Positions 35,638 to 44,241 of a stretch of 64,000 bases of DNA are shown one piece after another. The stretch lies in the NCBI RefSeq assembly GCF_014334735.1, contig NZ_CP060587.1, forward strand, positions 868,001 through 932,000. Reading direction: 5' to 3'. Below the pieces are notes generated by a model. That model was not told the origin of the DNA. It worked only from the letters and a program-made list of their open reading frames with translations, and did no database searches. A program made the position numbers and the translations under genes. The DNA is from Aeromicrobium senzhongii. GTDB lineage: Bacteria; Actinomycetota; Actinomycetes; Propionibacteriales; Nocardioidaceae. Position 1 is the stretch's first letter. Every line of letters starts with the position of its first letter.

Positions 35638-36333
35638 ATGGTGAGTGACTTCTCCGGCGACCAGTACAACGTCATCGCCCGGTCCCTCAGCGCGGCGCTC
35701 GGGGCGACCGCGACGATCGAGGAGGCCACCGCGACGGCGCTGGCGATCGTCACCAACTGCGATCACGCGGGGATCGCGGTCGTGTCGAAGGGTCGCAAGA
35801 TCGAGACGGTGGCGCCGACGGACAAGACGGTGATCCGCGCCGATCAGCTGCAGTACGACGTCAACGACGGCCCGTGCCTGCAGAGCATTCGTGAGCAGGA
35901 GACGGTCTACTCCGACGACCTGCGCGTCGACACGCGGTGGCCCCGGTGGGCTGCTGAGGCGACGACCGAGCTCGGTATCCGCAGCATTCTCTCGCTCCAG
36001 CTCTTCGTCGGACCCGACTCGATGGGCTCGTTGAACCTGTACTCCCAGAGCCCTCAGGCGTTCGGGACCGTCGACCGGGTGTCCGCCCTCGCGCTGGCAT
36101 CGCACATCGCCGTGGCGATGACTGCGGCGAAGGACAAGGACAACTTCGAGTCCGCGCTGACGCACCGCACCGTGATCGGTCAGGCCGAGGGGATGCTGAT
36201 GCAGGCCCTGCAGATCACGCCCGCCCAGGCGTTCGCCGCGCTCGTGCGGGTGTCCCAGAGCAAGAACATCAAACTGCACGTGGTGGCCAGCGACATCGTC
36301 AGTCGCGGTATCCGGGCCGAGTTGTTCGACTGA
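35638..36333 (+). CDS. GAF- and ANTAR-domain regulator
   Basis: 231 residues. The GAF sensor domain covers about 15-160 (NDGPCLQSIREQETVYSDDL is typical). The ANTAR domain (about 165-225) has LTHRTVIGQAEGMLMQ and FAALVRVSQ, the three-helix RNA-binding module. ANTAR proteins bind paired hexaloop stem-loops in nascent RNA and prevent termination. No cognate histidine kinase is nearby. ATG 35638 is chosen; an upstream in-frame start at 35566 would add a basic stretch not seen in the family. Confidence 0.9.
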   Translation: MVSDFSGDQYNVIARSLSAALGATATIEEATATALAIVTNCDHAGIAVVSKGRKIETVAPTDKTVIRADQLQYDVNDGPCLQSIREQETVYSDDLRVDTRWPRWAAEATTELGIRSILSLQLFVGPDSMGSLNLYSQSPQAFGTVDRVSALALASHIAVAMTAAKDKDNFESALTHRTVIGQAEGMLMQALQITPAQAFAALVRVSQSKNIKLHVVASDIVSRGIRAELFD

Positions 36334-36352
36334 GGAACGCGTGGCACCCCGG

Positions 36353-36358
36353 TACGGT
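36353..36358 (+). promoter_or_regulatory. -10 element of the SRPBCC gene (leaderless type)
   Basis: TACGGT followed by seven bases and ATG 36366. Confidence 0.4.
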
Positions 36359-36365
36359 GACCGCC

Positions 36366-36839
36366 ATGCCTCAGGTCACAGCGGAAGTGTGGGTCCCGGT
36401 CGAGCCCGACGTGGCGTTCGCCGTCTCGCAGACCACGGGTGAGGTCCGGATGCGGTGGGACCCGTTCATCCGTGAGCAGCACCTGATCGACGCCGACGTG
36501 CCGGCGAAGGGCGTCCGGACACACACCCGGGCTCGGGTCGGGCCGCGGATGGTGTCGGAGTACGTCTCCTACCGGCCGCCGACGTCCGTGGGCATGACGA
36601 TGGTGACCGGGCCGTGGTTCTTCGCGTCGTTCGGCGGCGGTTGGCGCTTCGTCCCCGCGGAGAAGGACGGTCGCGCCGGCACTCGCGCGGTCTGGAAGTA
36701 CACGTACTCCGTGCGCCCGTCGTGGCTGAAGTTCATCGCCGAGCCGATCGGACAGTGGCTGCTGGGCCGCGAGATCCGGGCGCGAATCGCCGCGTGGGCG
36801 CGCGCCTGCGAGGACCCTGTCGTCCTCGACTCGCTCTGA
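36366..36839 (+). CDS. SRPBCC-fold protein
   Basis: 157 residues, starting MPQVTAEVWVPVEPDVAFAV, the strand-helix opening of polyketide-cyclase/START-like proteins, with a basic amphipathic C-terminal helix (AEPIGQWLLGREIRARIAAW). It probably binds a hydrophobic ligand. It follows the GAF-ANTAR gene after 32 bases but appears to have its own start. Confidence 0.8.
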   Translation: MPQVTAEVWVPVEPDVAFAVSQTTGEVRMRWDPFIREQHLIDADVPAKGVRTHTRARVGPRMVSEYVSYRPPTSVGMTMVTGPWFFASFGGGWRFVPAEKDGRAGTRAVWKYTYSVRPSWLKFIAEPIGQWLLGREIRARIAAWARACEDPVVLDSL

Positions 36840-36918
36840 GCGCGTGGATCCTCAGTCGCCGAGATCTGGACCCTCCACCTCCCACCGCAGGGCCTGTCGG
36901 ATCGCTCCGGGCCGGGCG

Positions 36919-36924
36919 TACGCT
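36919..36924 (+). promoter_or_regulatory. -10 element of the PIG-L gene (leaderless type)
   Basis: TACGCT followed by six bases and ATG 36931. Confidence 0.45.
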
Positions 36925-36930
36925 CCGAGA

Positions 36931-37689
36931 ATGAGTGCCGATGAGCTGTTGCCGCCGTTCCCGGCCGACGCGTTCGAGCGTGTCCTGTGCGTCGTGGCCC
37001 ACCCCGACGACGTCGAGTACGGCACGTCGGCCGCGGTGGCGCGCTGGACCTCCGACGGCATCGAGGTCGGCTACCTACTGCTGACCCGCGGCGAAGCCGG
37101 GATGGACGCCCTGTCGCCGGACGAGGCGGCACCGCTGCGCCGGCGTGAGCAGCTGGCGGCGGCGGAGGTCGTGGGCGTCTCGTCGGTCGAGTTCCTGGAA
37201 TACCCCGACGGGGTGCTGGAGTACTCGCTGGGAATGCGTCGCGACATCGCCGTGGCCATCCGCCGGTTCCGGCCGGACGCCGTGGTGGTCGGGTCGTGGG
37301 AGATGGAGTTCGCCGGGGGCATGCTGAACCACGCCGATCACCGCGTGGCGGGTCTCGCCACGGTCGACTCACTGCGCGATGCAGGGAACCGATGGGTCTT
37401 CCCCGAGCTGGTGGCCGAGGGCCTCGAGCCCTGCTCGCCCCGGTGGCTGTTGGTGGCCGGGGACGAGGCGCCCACGCACGGCGTCGACGTGACAGGCGCG
37501 CCGCTGGAGCGGGGGATCGCCTCGCTCGAGGCGCACGAGCAGTACCTGGCGGGACTGCCGTGGCATCCGCCGCCGCGTGCGCTGATCCCGCGCTTCACCG
37601 CCGAGGAGGGACGACGCATGGGCGTGGAGCATGCCCAGCTCTTCCGCGCCTTCGACTTCCAGGCCCCGATGGGAGCGAGCACCGAATGA
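36931..37689 (+). CDS. PIG-L family deacetylase
   Basis: 252 residues with the zinc motif AHPDDVEYG (His24, Asp26, Asp27) and the second ligand in LNHADHRVAG. The family includes MshB and Mca of mycothiol metabolism and other N-acetylglucosaminide deacetylases; the exact substrate cannot be set. ATG 36931 follows a TACGCT element. The stop overlaps the ATG of the kinase gene (ATGA, 37686-37689), suggesting linked sugar metabolism. Confidence 0.87.
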   Translation: MSADELLPPFPADAFERVLCVVAHPDDVEYGTSAAVARWTSDGIEVGYLLLTRGEAGMDALSPDEAAPLRRREQLAAAEVVGVSSVEFLEYPDGVLEYSLGMRRDIAVAIRRFRPDAVVVGSWEMEFAGGMLNHADHRVAGLATVDSLRDAGNRWVFPELVAEGLEPCSPRWLLVAGDEAPTHGVDVTGAPLERGIASLEAHEQYLAGLPWHPPPRALIPRFTAEEGRRMGVEHAQLFRAFDFQAPMGASTE

Positions 37690-38582
37690 GCCCACGCGCA
37701 CTCGTCGTCGGCGAGGCGCTGGTGGACGTGACCCGCACGCCGGACGGCGCCGTCGCCGAGCACCCCGGCGGCTCACCCCTGAACGTCGCCGTGACCATGG
37801 GGCGACAGGGCATCGACACCACGTTGGCCGCCCAGGTGGGCGACGACCACTTCGGTGCGCTCATCCGTGACCACCTCGATCGCAGCGGCGTGACGCTCCT
37901 GGACGTCGGGCCATCGGGGTCGACGGCCTCGGCGACCGCCATGATCGACGCCGGCGGGGCGGCCACGTACGAGTTCGACCTCCACTGGGAGCCTGATCAC
38001 CTGCCCGATCCGGCCGACTTCGACCTCGTCCACGTCGGCTCGATCGGCGCGTGGATGGAGCCCGGGGCGAACGCGGTCGCCGACCTGGTGCGCCGGGCGC
38101 ACGCGCAGGGCCAGGCAGTCGGCTTCGATCCCAACATCCGTCCCACGCTGGGCCCGCCGGTCCCGGTGTTGCGCCAGCGCGTCTTCGACCTCGCGGCGAG
38201 CAGCCGCTTCGTGAAGCTCAGCGACGAGGACGCGTCGGTCCTCGCGGACGGCTCCGGCGACCCGGAGTCGGTGCTCGGGAGCTTGGCCACTGCGGGCCCC
38301 GCGCTCGCCGCGATGACCCGAGGTGACGACTCGGTCGTGCTCTGCTCGGGAGATCACGAGGTGGAGGTGCCGGTGCCGACGGTCTCGGTCGCCGACACCA
38401 TCGGGGCGGGGGACACCTGGATGGGAACCCTGCTGGCCGAGTTGGTGCGGCAGGGCTGGGTGGACCGCACCGAGTTCAGTGCCGACGAATTGCGTGAGCT
38501 GGGGGAGGCGGCTGTCCGGGCCTCCGCCATCACGGTCTCGCGGCCCGGCGCCGACCCGCCGTGGCGCCGCGAGTTGCTCTGA
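37686..38582 (+). CDS. PfkB-family carbohydrate kinase (fructokinase-like)
   Basis: 298 residues with the first PfkB signature (GGSPLNVAVTMGRQG, about 28-42) and the second, DTIGAGDTWMGTLLAE (about 238-253), which carries the catalytic Asp. It phosphorylates a sugar or nucleoside; fructose is the nearest guess. It is translationally coupled to the PIG-L gene. Confidence 0.9.
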   Translation: MSPRALVVGEALVDVTRTPDGAVAEHPGGSPLNVAVTMGRQGIDTTLAAQVGDDHFGALIRDHLDRSGVTLLDVGPSGSTASATAMIDAGGAATYEFDLHWEPDHLPDPADFDLVHVGSIGAWMEPGANAVADLVRRAHAQGQAVGFDPNIRPTLGPPVPVLRQRVFDLAASSRFVKLSDEDASVLADGSGDPESVLGSLATAGPALAAMTRGDDSVVLCSGDHEVEVPVPTVSVADTIGAGDTWMGTLLAELVRQGWVDRTEFSADELRELGEAAVRASAITVSRPGADPPWRRELL

Positions 38583-38649
38583 GGCTGAACCGCTGTACAC
38601 GGATGCCGCGAGCGGATCGTCGGGCGATGTCCCCTTCGGACTGGTCGGT

Positions 38650-38676
38650 GTGCTGGGGATCAGGCAGCCCGAGCAC
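38650..38676. terminator. Possible bidirectional terminator
   Basis: GTGCTGGGG and CCCGAGCAC, nine-base arms with one mismatch and a nine-base loop, between two convergent genes. There is no T-tract on either strand. Confidence 0.3.
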
Positions 38677-38683
38677 CCGTGGG

Positions 38684-38896
38684 TCAGCGACGGCCCTTCA
38701 CGAAGTACGCCAGCGGTCCGACCGGTTGGACGAAGGCCCCGACCGCCCAGGCGAGCTTCGGCCCGCGGACGCGCTCCGCCGGGCGCCGCGAGAGGTCCCA
38801 CAGGACGGCTGTGGTCATGACCGCCTCGGCCGCTCCGGCCAGCCAGATCGCGCGTCGCTGTCCGGTCGTGAGATCCGACCACTTCGTCTTCGACAT
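38684..38896 (-). CDS. Small two-helix membrane protein, PLDc_N-like
   Basis: 70 residues, MSKTKWSDLTTGQRRAIW, then two hydrophobic helices (about 18-35 and 47-62) and the ending AYFVKGRR. The tail 'P.GPLAYFVKGRR' resembles the phospholipase-D-nuclease N-terminal membrane motif (PLDc_N). ATG 38896 is used rather than a 49-codon upstream extension because the minus-strand element TAGCAT lies seven bases before it. Confidence 0.72.
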   Translation of the reverse strand: MSKTKWSDLTTGQRRAIWLAGAAEAVMTTAVLWDLSRRPAERVRGPKLAWAVGAFVQPVGPLAYFVKGRR

Positions 38897-38903
38897 GTGC
38901 CCG

Positions 38904-38909
38904 ATGCTA
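38904..38909 (-). promoter_or_regulatory. -10 element of the PLDc_N-like gene (leaderless type)
   Basis: TAGCAT on the minus strand, seven bases before ATG 38896. Confidence 0.4.
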
Positions 38910-39020
38910 ATCCGGCCCCACTGTTGAAAGTTGGCAAATGGTTGAACGTCGACCTGGGCGCGGTGGTCGTGGCGTGGCACGATGACCGGCACGTCCGTCA
39001 GCGGTCGAGAGGAGCGTGTC

Positions 39021-39389
39021 GTGCGGAAGCGCCGGTGGGCCATGGTGGCGATCCTCGTAGTCTCGACGTGCGGGTGCTCTGGTGCCAGCGAGGAGCCCGA
39101 GCGCGGTGGGGAGACCCAGTCGGCGGCGCGGACGGTCGCCTATCTGTCCGACGCCGAGCAGGACGCTCTGGTCCGGCAGGTGCAGCCGATCGTTCCCGGG
39201 CTCGTCATCGCATCGGACCGGGTCGCCGAGGCCATGCGGTCGACGTGCATCGCCATTCTCGACAAGGTTCCCCATGTCGAGCTCATGGCGGGGAACCACC
39301 TCGTGGCGGGTCTGCAGACCGATCTGAACGAGGCTCAGATCGTCGAGCTGATACGCCTGGCCACCGCGCAGGAGTGGTGCCGGCGCTGA
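39021..39389 (+). CDS. Putative secreted or lipid-anchored protein, unknown
   Basis: 122 residues with a signal-like N-terminus (VRKRRWAMVAILVVSTCGCS). Cys residues at about 16 and 18 could act as a lipobox, though the -1 position is not ideal. The rest is alpha-helical with two further Cys. GTG 39021 has AGAGGAG six bases upstream, so it is preferred to ATG 38982. No family is recognised. Confidence 0.65.
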   Translation: MRKRRWAMVAILVVSTCGCSGASEEPERGGETQSAARTVAYLSDAEQDALVRQVQPIVPGLVIASDRVAEAMRSTCIAILDKVPHVELMAGNHLVAGLQTDLNEAQIVELIRLATAQEWCRR

Positions 39390-39422
39390 CGAGCGATCGA
39401 CCGCACGGCCGGGGGCGGTGGG

Positions 39423-39713
39423 TCAGTCGAAGAGCTCGCCCAGCCAGTGGCTCTTCTTCTTGCCCCGGTAACCTCCACGGTCGTCGTACCGGCGGTCGCG
39501 ATCGTCGTAGGAGGGCCGCGACGCGTACCGGTCGTCGCGCGGCGGGGCGGGCGTGGGAGCGGCGGTGCGAGATGCCTCGACCTCGGCGCGCTCGAGGATC
39601 TTGTCCAGCTCGCCACGGTCGAGCCACACGCCTCGGCACTCGGGGCAGTAGTCGATCTCGACGCCGGCGCGCTCACTCATGACCAAGGTCGTCGAATCGT
39701 TGGGGCACTTCAT
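39423..39713 (-). CDS. TFIIB-type zinc-ribbon protein
   Basis: 96 residues with the zf-TFIIB motif MKCPNDSTTLVM...YCPECRGVWLDRGEL (Cys3 and the CPEC pair are visible; in place of a fourth Cys an Asn/Asp pair follows Cys3) and a low-complexity Arg/Asp/Tyr tail (about 60-85). Such small proteins probably bind zinc or nucleic acid. Function is unknown. Confidence 0.82.
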   Translation of the reverse strand: MKCPNDSTTLVMSERAGVEIDYCPECRGVWLDRGELDKILERAEVEASRTAAPTPAPPRDDRYASRPSYDDRDRRYDDRGGYRGKKKSHWLGELFD

Positions 39714-39772
39714 GGGTCCTCCTCGGCTGGACAGATTGCGCCCAGCGTAGGACCCCGGTCCGAGCTCGTGCC

Positions 39773-39778
39773 TAGCAT
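39773..39778 (+). promoter_or_regulatory. -10 element of the lipoprotein gene (leaderless type)
   Basis: TAGCAT followed by six bases and GTG 39785. This favours 39785 over the GTG at 39779. Confidence 0.4.
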
Positions 39779-39784
39779 GTGCAC

Positions 39785-40696
39785 GTGCGCGTGCGATCCA
39801 TTCTCGGGGTTCTGGCTGTCACGGCGATGCTCACCGCTTGCGGAGCAGGCGGCGAACCGGCGGCCGACCGTCCGACATCATCTGGTCCGACAACACCGAC
39901 TCCGACGGCGTCAACTCCCGCGAGGTTCGAGCCGGCGGAGGCCGATCGCGCCACCGCCGCGGCGGCGGAGGCCCAGCTCAACGCGGCGCTCGACCGGCTG
40001 ATGGATCGCCCGTTCACCTTCGCGGGCATGGCACCGATCGGCCTCGGCACCGTGAGCACGCAAGGTCAGGTCGACGCCGCCCGCAAGGACTCCGCCACCT
40101 CGGTCGTGGTGCCGACGACCGGGCAGGCGTCGGCGGCCACCCTTCCTCCTGCCGAGATCAACCTGGAGTCGCGATTCATCGCCGGCCGTGGCTACGTCGG
40201 CGTCCCGAACGTGCCCGGGCAGGGATGTTGGTTCGATGCGGCCAGCCTCCCCGGCGCCGAGGTCGGTGAGCAGTCGTGGATCCCGTACGCGCTGGCCGCG
40301 CTCGGGACCGCGTCCGCGCAGGGTTTCGCGGGGGAGAAGCGGGACGTCGTCGTGGTCGAGTCCGATGCCACCAACCTCACGGGCGTCATCCTGGCCAAGG
40401 CGGCACGGACCTTGTACGTCGAGGACAGGGTCCCCGTCACCGCGGAGGTGACCCTCGAGGAGGGTCGGATCACCGGGCTGTCCTATGAGCTCCGGGACGC
40501 GGTGGAGGCACTCCTCGATGCCGGCGCGTCGCTGCCGGACGACCTGGACCGAGCGGCCCTGCTCGACACGGCCACGGGGAAGGTGGACGTGAGGTTCGCG
40601 CCGGGCGTGTCCGCCCCGGTCAAGGCGCCGAAGAAGTCGGAGCTGGTCGACATGAGCAAACCCGACGCCGCCTCGGAGACCTGCCGCGCCGGCTGA
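39785..40696 (+). CDS. Putative lipoprotein, unknown
   Basis: 303 residues (from GTG 39785) with a lipoprotein signal: basic start, hydrophobic stretch, and lipobox LTAC at about 17-20. A Thr/Ser/Pro linker of about 25 residues follows. The soluble domain carries 'DVVVVESDATNLTGVILAKA' and a C-terminal 'DVRFAPGVSAPVKAPKKSEL'. The layout recalls LppX/LprG-type lipoproteins, but this is only a resemblance. An alternative start is 39779. Confidence 0.75.
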   Translation: MRVRSILGVLAVTAMLTACGAGGEPAADRPTSSGPTTPTPTASTPARFEPAEADRATAAAAEAQLNAALDRLMDRPFTFAGMAPIGLGTVSTQGQVDAARKDSATSVVVPTTGQASAATLPPAEINLESRFIAGRGYVGVPNVPGQGCWFDAASLPGAEVGEQSWIPYALAALGTASAQGFAGEKRDVVVVESDATNLTGVILAKAARTLYVEDRVPVTAEVTLEEGRITGLSYELRDAVEALLDAGASLPDDLDRAALLDTATGKVDVRFAPGVSAPVKAPKKSELVDMSKPDAASETCRAG

Positions 40697-40752
40697 CCGA
40701 GGGCACCGCGCCATCGATTGCCCGGCGCAGCCATTGCTGGCAGCCTGCGGGG

Positions 40753-41154
40753 ATGACCTCCTTCGTCTCGCACACCACGGTCGACTGCACCGACGCCTAC
40801 GAGCTCTCGCAGTGGTGGAAGCAACTGCTCGGCTACGTCGACATCGAGGACGACCCGAACGAGCCGGGCGACGAGGAGTGCGCGATCCGTGACCCGGACT
40901 CCGGTCACGAGATCCTGTTCATCGAGGTGCCCGAGTCGAAGACCGTGAAGAACCGGGTCCACTTCGACCTGCGACCGCGCTCGGGTGATCGCGACGCCGA
41001 GATCGAGCGCGTGCTGGGGCTGGGTGCGCGCGAGGTCGAGGACCATCGGGGGATCCACGGACCCGGGACGGGGTGGCTGGTGCTGGCCGATCCGGAGGGC
41101 AACGAGTTCTGCATCCTGCGCTCGCAGGCCGAGGTGGCGGCCGCCGCCGACTGA
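40753..41154 (+). CDS. VOC-superfamily (glyoxalase-like) protein
   Basis: 133 residues. It begins MTSFVSHTTVDCTDAYELSQ, with the paired beta-alpha-beta-beta-beta repeats of the vicinal-oxygen-chelate fold. KNRVHFDLRP and the closing LADPEGNEFCIL are typical of actinobacterial 'glyoxalase-like domain' proteins. The substrate and any metal are unknown. Confidence 0.87.
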   Translation: MTSFVSHTTVDCTDAYELSQWWKQLLGYVDIEDDPNEPGDEECAIRDPDSGHEILFIEVPESKTVKNRVHFDLRPRSGDRDAEIERVLGLGAREVEDHRGIHGPGTGWLVLADPEGNEFCILRSQAEVAAAAD

Positions 41155-41211
41155 GCCTGATTCCAGCAGTTTTCGAGGGTCGAGGGGTGTTCCGGCGGCG
41201 CCCGGCAGGCT

Positions 41212-41217
41212 TACCGT
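41212..41217 (+). promoter_or_regulatory. -10 element of the DUF2277 gene (leaderless type)
   Basis: TACCGT followed by six bases and ATG 41224. Confidence 0.4.
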
Positions 41218-41223
41218 CGGAGC

Positions 41224-41520
41224 ATGTGCCGAAACATCCGCGTGCTCCACAACTTCGAGCCGGCGACCACCGATGACGAGGTCCGCGAGGCCGCCCTGCA
41301 GTTCGTCCGGAAGGTGAGCGGCTCGACGCGCCCGTCGCAGGCGAACGCCGAGGCCTTCGACCGCGCGGTCGACGAGATCGCGCATGCGACCCGCCACCTC
41401 CTCGACGACCTCGTGACGAAGGCGCCGCCGAAGACCCGTGAGAACGAGGCTTTGAAGGGGCGCGAGCGGCACGAGAAGCGGATGGAGCGCGAGGTCCGCA
41501 ACCGGACCGCCTCCGCCTGA
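41224..41520 (+). CDS. DUF2277 family protein
   Basis: 98 residues starting MCRNIRVLHNFEPATTDDEV, the family hallmark, with AALQFVRKVSG and a helical, charged C-terminus. DUF2277 is widespread in actinobacteria and has no known function. Confidence 0.88.
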   Translation: MCRNIRVLHNFEPATTDDEVREAALQFVRKVSGSTRPSQANAEAFDRAVDEIAHATRHLLDDLVTKAPPKTRENEALKGRERHEKRMEREVRNRTASA

Positions 41521-41588
41521 CTCCTTCCGTCTCCCGCTTGCCGACCACGCGAACGGGCGGACGATGGAGGAGAAGGAGTTGATCCGCC

Positions 41589-43067
41589 ATGACGGTCACG
41601 CCCGAAGGTCCGCGCGCGCCGGAGGAGACGGTGACTGCTCCGCCGGCTGCCTCCTCCTACTACCCGGTCCACGTCGAGGGTGACCTCGATCCGCGCCTCA
41701 GCCGCGGACTGTGGATCGTCAAGTGGATCCTGCTGATCCCGCACTACATCGTCCTGGCGTTCCTGTGGATGGCCTTCTGGATCACGACGGTCCTGGCGTT
41801 CTTCGCGATCCTCATCACCGGACGCTTCCCGCGGTCGTTGTTCGACTTCAACGTCGGCGTCCTGCGCTGGTCGTGGCGCGTGGCCTTCTACGGCTTCCAC
41901 GCCCTCGGCACCGACCGCTATCCGCCGTTCACCCTGGCCGAGCGGCCCGACTATCCCGCCCGGCTCTGGGTCGACTACCCCGAGCGACTGTCGCGGGGGC
42001 TCGTGCTGGTGAAGTGGTGGCTGCTGGCGATCCCGCACTTCGTCGTCGTGGCCCTCCTCCAGGGCACGTGGGGCGGCACCACCCTCGGCGGCGATCGGTA
42101 TCCGCTCATCGGCCTGGGCCTGATCGGCCTCCTGGTCCTGGTCGCGGCGTTCGTGCTGCTGTTCAAGGGGCACTACCCCCGGCGACTGTTCGACCTCGTC
42201 GTGGGCTTGGATCGCTGGCTCTACCGCGTCGCCGGATATGTGTGCCTCATGACCGACCGCTATCCGCCCTTCGCGCTGGACCAGGGGGGACGGGAGCCGG
42301 CTCCCACGAACGACCCGACGCCCACCGGCGAGCCCGTGCCGGTGCACACGCGCGCCCGCTGGTCGGCGGGCCGGGCGATTCCGCTCGTCGTGGGCTCCGT
42401 GCTGGTGATGACCTCTCTCGTCATCGCCTCGGTCGCCTTGGTGATCACGGTGTTCGACGTGGCCGCGGAGGACGAGGACGGGTTCTGGATGACCCAGCAC
42501 GAACCGCTGCGGAGCAACTCCTTCGCGATCGCCTCGGAGAGCCTGCGGCTGCACCTGGACGGCGAGGCCGCGCAACTGCCGGAGGCGATCACCGGAGACG
42601 TCCGGCTCAACGCCGACAGCGTCACCGGCCGCCCGATCTTCGTCGGCATCGGGCCCTCCGCCGACGTCGATCGTTACCTCGCCGGCGTCGGCCACGACAC
42701 GCTGGTGGGGTTGGACGACCAGGACGATGAGGCGAAGTACCGCGTCACGACCGGCGGCCCGCCGCAGAGGTCACCTCTGGGCGAGCGGTTCTGGGACGTG
42801 CAGGACGCGGGTGTCCAAGACGTGCAGATCACCTGGGCTCCGAAGGACGGTGACTGGACCGTCGTCGTGATGAACGCGGACGGCGCACCGGTGGTCGACA
42901 CCCGCATCGCCGCCGGCGCCGAGTTCCCGATCGTGGCGGCCTCGGCCGTCGCCCTGTGGGTCACCGCCGGGCTCGCCCTGCTGCTCGGCATAGTGTTGAT
43001 CGCGGTGTCCATCTGGATCGTGGCCCGAGACCTCGGACGCCAGCCTGACGAGAGGAGCACGACATGA
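41589..43067 (+). CDS. Membrane protein with tandem DUF4389 domains
   Basis: 492 residues. Two DUF4389 units stand in tandem (about 20-120 and 120-240). Each has the pattern 'RLSRGL..VKW.LL.IPH', two membrane helices, 'P R.LFD' and a 'TDRYPPF' ending. After a linker and one helix (about 260-285) comes an extracytoplasmic domain (about 290-450) and a final helix (about 455-480). Function is unknown. The stop overlaps the flavodoxin ATG (ATGA, 43064-43067). Confidence 0.85.
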   Translation: MTVTPEGPRAPEETVTAPPAASSYYPVHVEGDLDPRLSRGLWIVKWILLIPHYIVLAFLWMAFWITTVLAFFAILITGRFPRSLFDFNVGVLRWSWRVAFYGFHALGTDRYPPFTLAERPDYPARLWVDYPERLSRGLVLVKWWLLAIPHFVVVALLQGTWGGTTLGGDRYPLIGLGLIGLLVLVAAFVLLFKGHYPRRLFDLVVGLDRWLYRVAGYVCLMTDRYPPFALDQGGREPAPTNDPTPTGEPVPVHTRARWSAGRAIPLVVGSVLVMTSLVIASVALVITVFDVAAEDEDGFWMTQHEPLRSNSFAIASESLRLHLDGEAAQLPEAITGDVRLNADSVTGRPIFVGIGPSADVDRYLAGVGHDTLVGLDDQDDEAKYRVTTGGPPQRSPLGERFWDVQDAGVQDVQITWAPKDGDWTVVVMNADGAPVVDTRIAAGAEFPIVAASAVALWVTAGLALLLGIVLIAVSIWIVARDLGRQPDERSTT

Positions 43068-43579
43068 GCGCACTGGTGATCTACGAGTCCTGGTGGGGCA
43101 ACACCCGCGCCATCGCCGAGGCGGTGGCCGAGGGCATCGGGCCCGACGTGCCGGTCGTCGACGTCATCGACGCGCCCGAGCCCCTGCCGCCGGAGCTGGA
43201 ACTGCTGGTGCTCGGCGGCCCGACCCATGCCTTCTCGATGAGCCGCGAGGCGACGCGCAAGGACGCGGTCGAGCAGGGTGCGCCCCCGGGCCACGTCACC
43301 CGGGGGATCCGCGAGTGGCTCGACGACCAGGAGGGGCGTGACGACCTCGACGTGGCCACGTTCGACACCCGCATCGCCAAGATGCGCAAGCTGCCCGGGT
43401 CCGCGGCGAAGGCGGCCGCCCGGTCGGTCAAGAGGCACCACCTGGGGCGGCTGATCGACGAGGAGAGCTTCTTCGTCGACGCCGTGGAGGGGCCGCTCCT
43501 CGACGGCGAGGTCGACCGGGCTCGCGACTGGGGCGCCTCCATCCTGAGCCGGCACGGAGGACTGTCGCCGGGGGTGTGA
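43064..43579 (+). CDS. Flavodoxin-family protein
   Basis: 171 residues with the FMN phosphate loop ALVIYESWWGNTRAIAEAVAEGI (about residues 3-25, T/S pattern ESWWGNT) and LVLGGPTHAFSMS. The C-terminal half is longer than plain flavodoxin. It is translationally coupled to the DUF4389 membrane protein, so it may supply electrons to it or be regulated with it. Confidence 0.88.
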   Translation: MSALVIYESWWGNTRAIAEAVAEGIGPDVPVVDVIDAPEPLPPELELLVLGGPTHAFSMSREATRKDAVEQGAPPGHVTRGIREWLDDQEGRDDLDVATFDTRIAKMRKLPGSAAKAAARSVKRHHLGRLIDEESFFVDAVEGPLLDGEVDRARDWGASILSRHGGLSPGV

Positions 43580-43635
43580 CGAAGCGCATCCCTCCTGGGT
43601 GGAACGCCTGGGGCTGTTGGGACGTTCTTGCTGGT

Positions 43636-44232
43636 GTGAGCGATCTGTTGAAACTGACCCCCGAAGCCCAGGACCTGCTGTTCCGTCAGGCCCGCACCGC
43701 CAACACCTTCACCGACGAGCCGGTGAGTGACGAGCAGGTCGAGGCGATCCAGGACCTCGTCAAGTACGGCCCCACGGCGATGAACTGCCAGCCGCTGCGT
43801 GTCATCCTCGTTCGCAGCGACGACGCGCGCGCCCGGTTGCTCAAACACATGTCCGAGGGCAACCGTGAGAAGACCGCCACCGCTCCGCTCGTGGCCGTCC
43901 TGGCCGCCGACACGAACTTCAACGAGAACCTGCCCCAGGTCTTCCCTCACGCCGAGGGGGCGAAGGACTGGTTCCCGGACCCCGAGGCCCGGGAGGCCAT
44001 GGCGCGCCTCAACGCCGGCCTGCAGATCGGCTACTTCCTGATGGGCGTGCGCGCCGCGGGACTGGCCGCCGGCCCGATGACCGGCTTCGACGCCGCCGGC
44101 ATCGACGAGGACCTGCTGGCCGGCACCGGCTTCACGTCGATGGTCGTCGTCAACATCGGCCACCCCGGCGAGAACGCCTGGTTCGACCGCCTGCCGCGCC
44201 TCGAGCACGAGCAGGTCGTCACCACCCTCTGA
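43636..44232 (+). CDS. Nitroreductase-family protein, RutE-like (malonic semialdehyde reductase)
   Basis: 198 residues. It matches the RutE-like nitroreductases: SDLLKLTPEAQDLLFRQART at the start, 'YGPTAMNCQPLRV' and 'LNAGLQIGYFLMGVRA'. It is an FMN-dependent reductase; in E. coli the homologue reduces malonic semialdehyde in pyrimidine breakdown. No other rut genes are nearby, so the substrate is open. GTG 43636 is chosen from family alignment memory; the open frame extends to 43576. Confidence 0.84.
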   Translation: MSDLLKLTPEAQDLLFRQARTANTFTDEPVSDEQVEAIQDLVKYGPTAMNCQPLRVILVRSDDARARLLKHMSEGNREKTATAPLVAVLAADTNFNENLPQVFPHAEGAKDWFPDPEAREAMARLNAGLQIGYFLMGVRAAGLAAGPMTGFDAAGIDEDLLAGTGFTSMVVVNIGHPGENAWFDRLPRLEHEQVVTTL

Positions 44233-44241
44233 GTCCCGGAC

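Noticed and set aside
38982-39020. ATG 38982 as start of the small secreted protein.
   Set aside because: The signal-like sequence starts at GTG 39021, which has AGAGGAG at the right distance.
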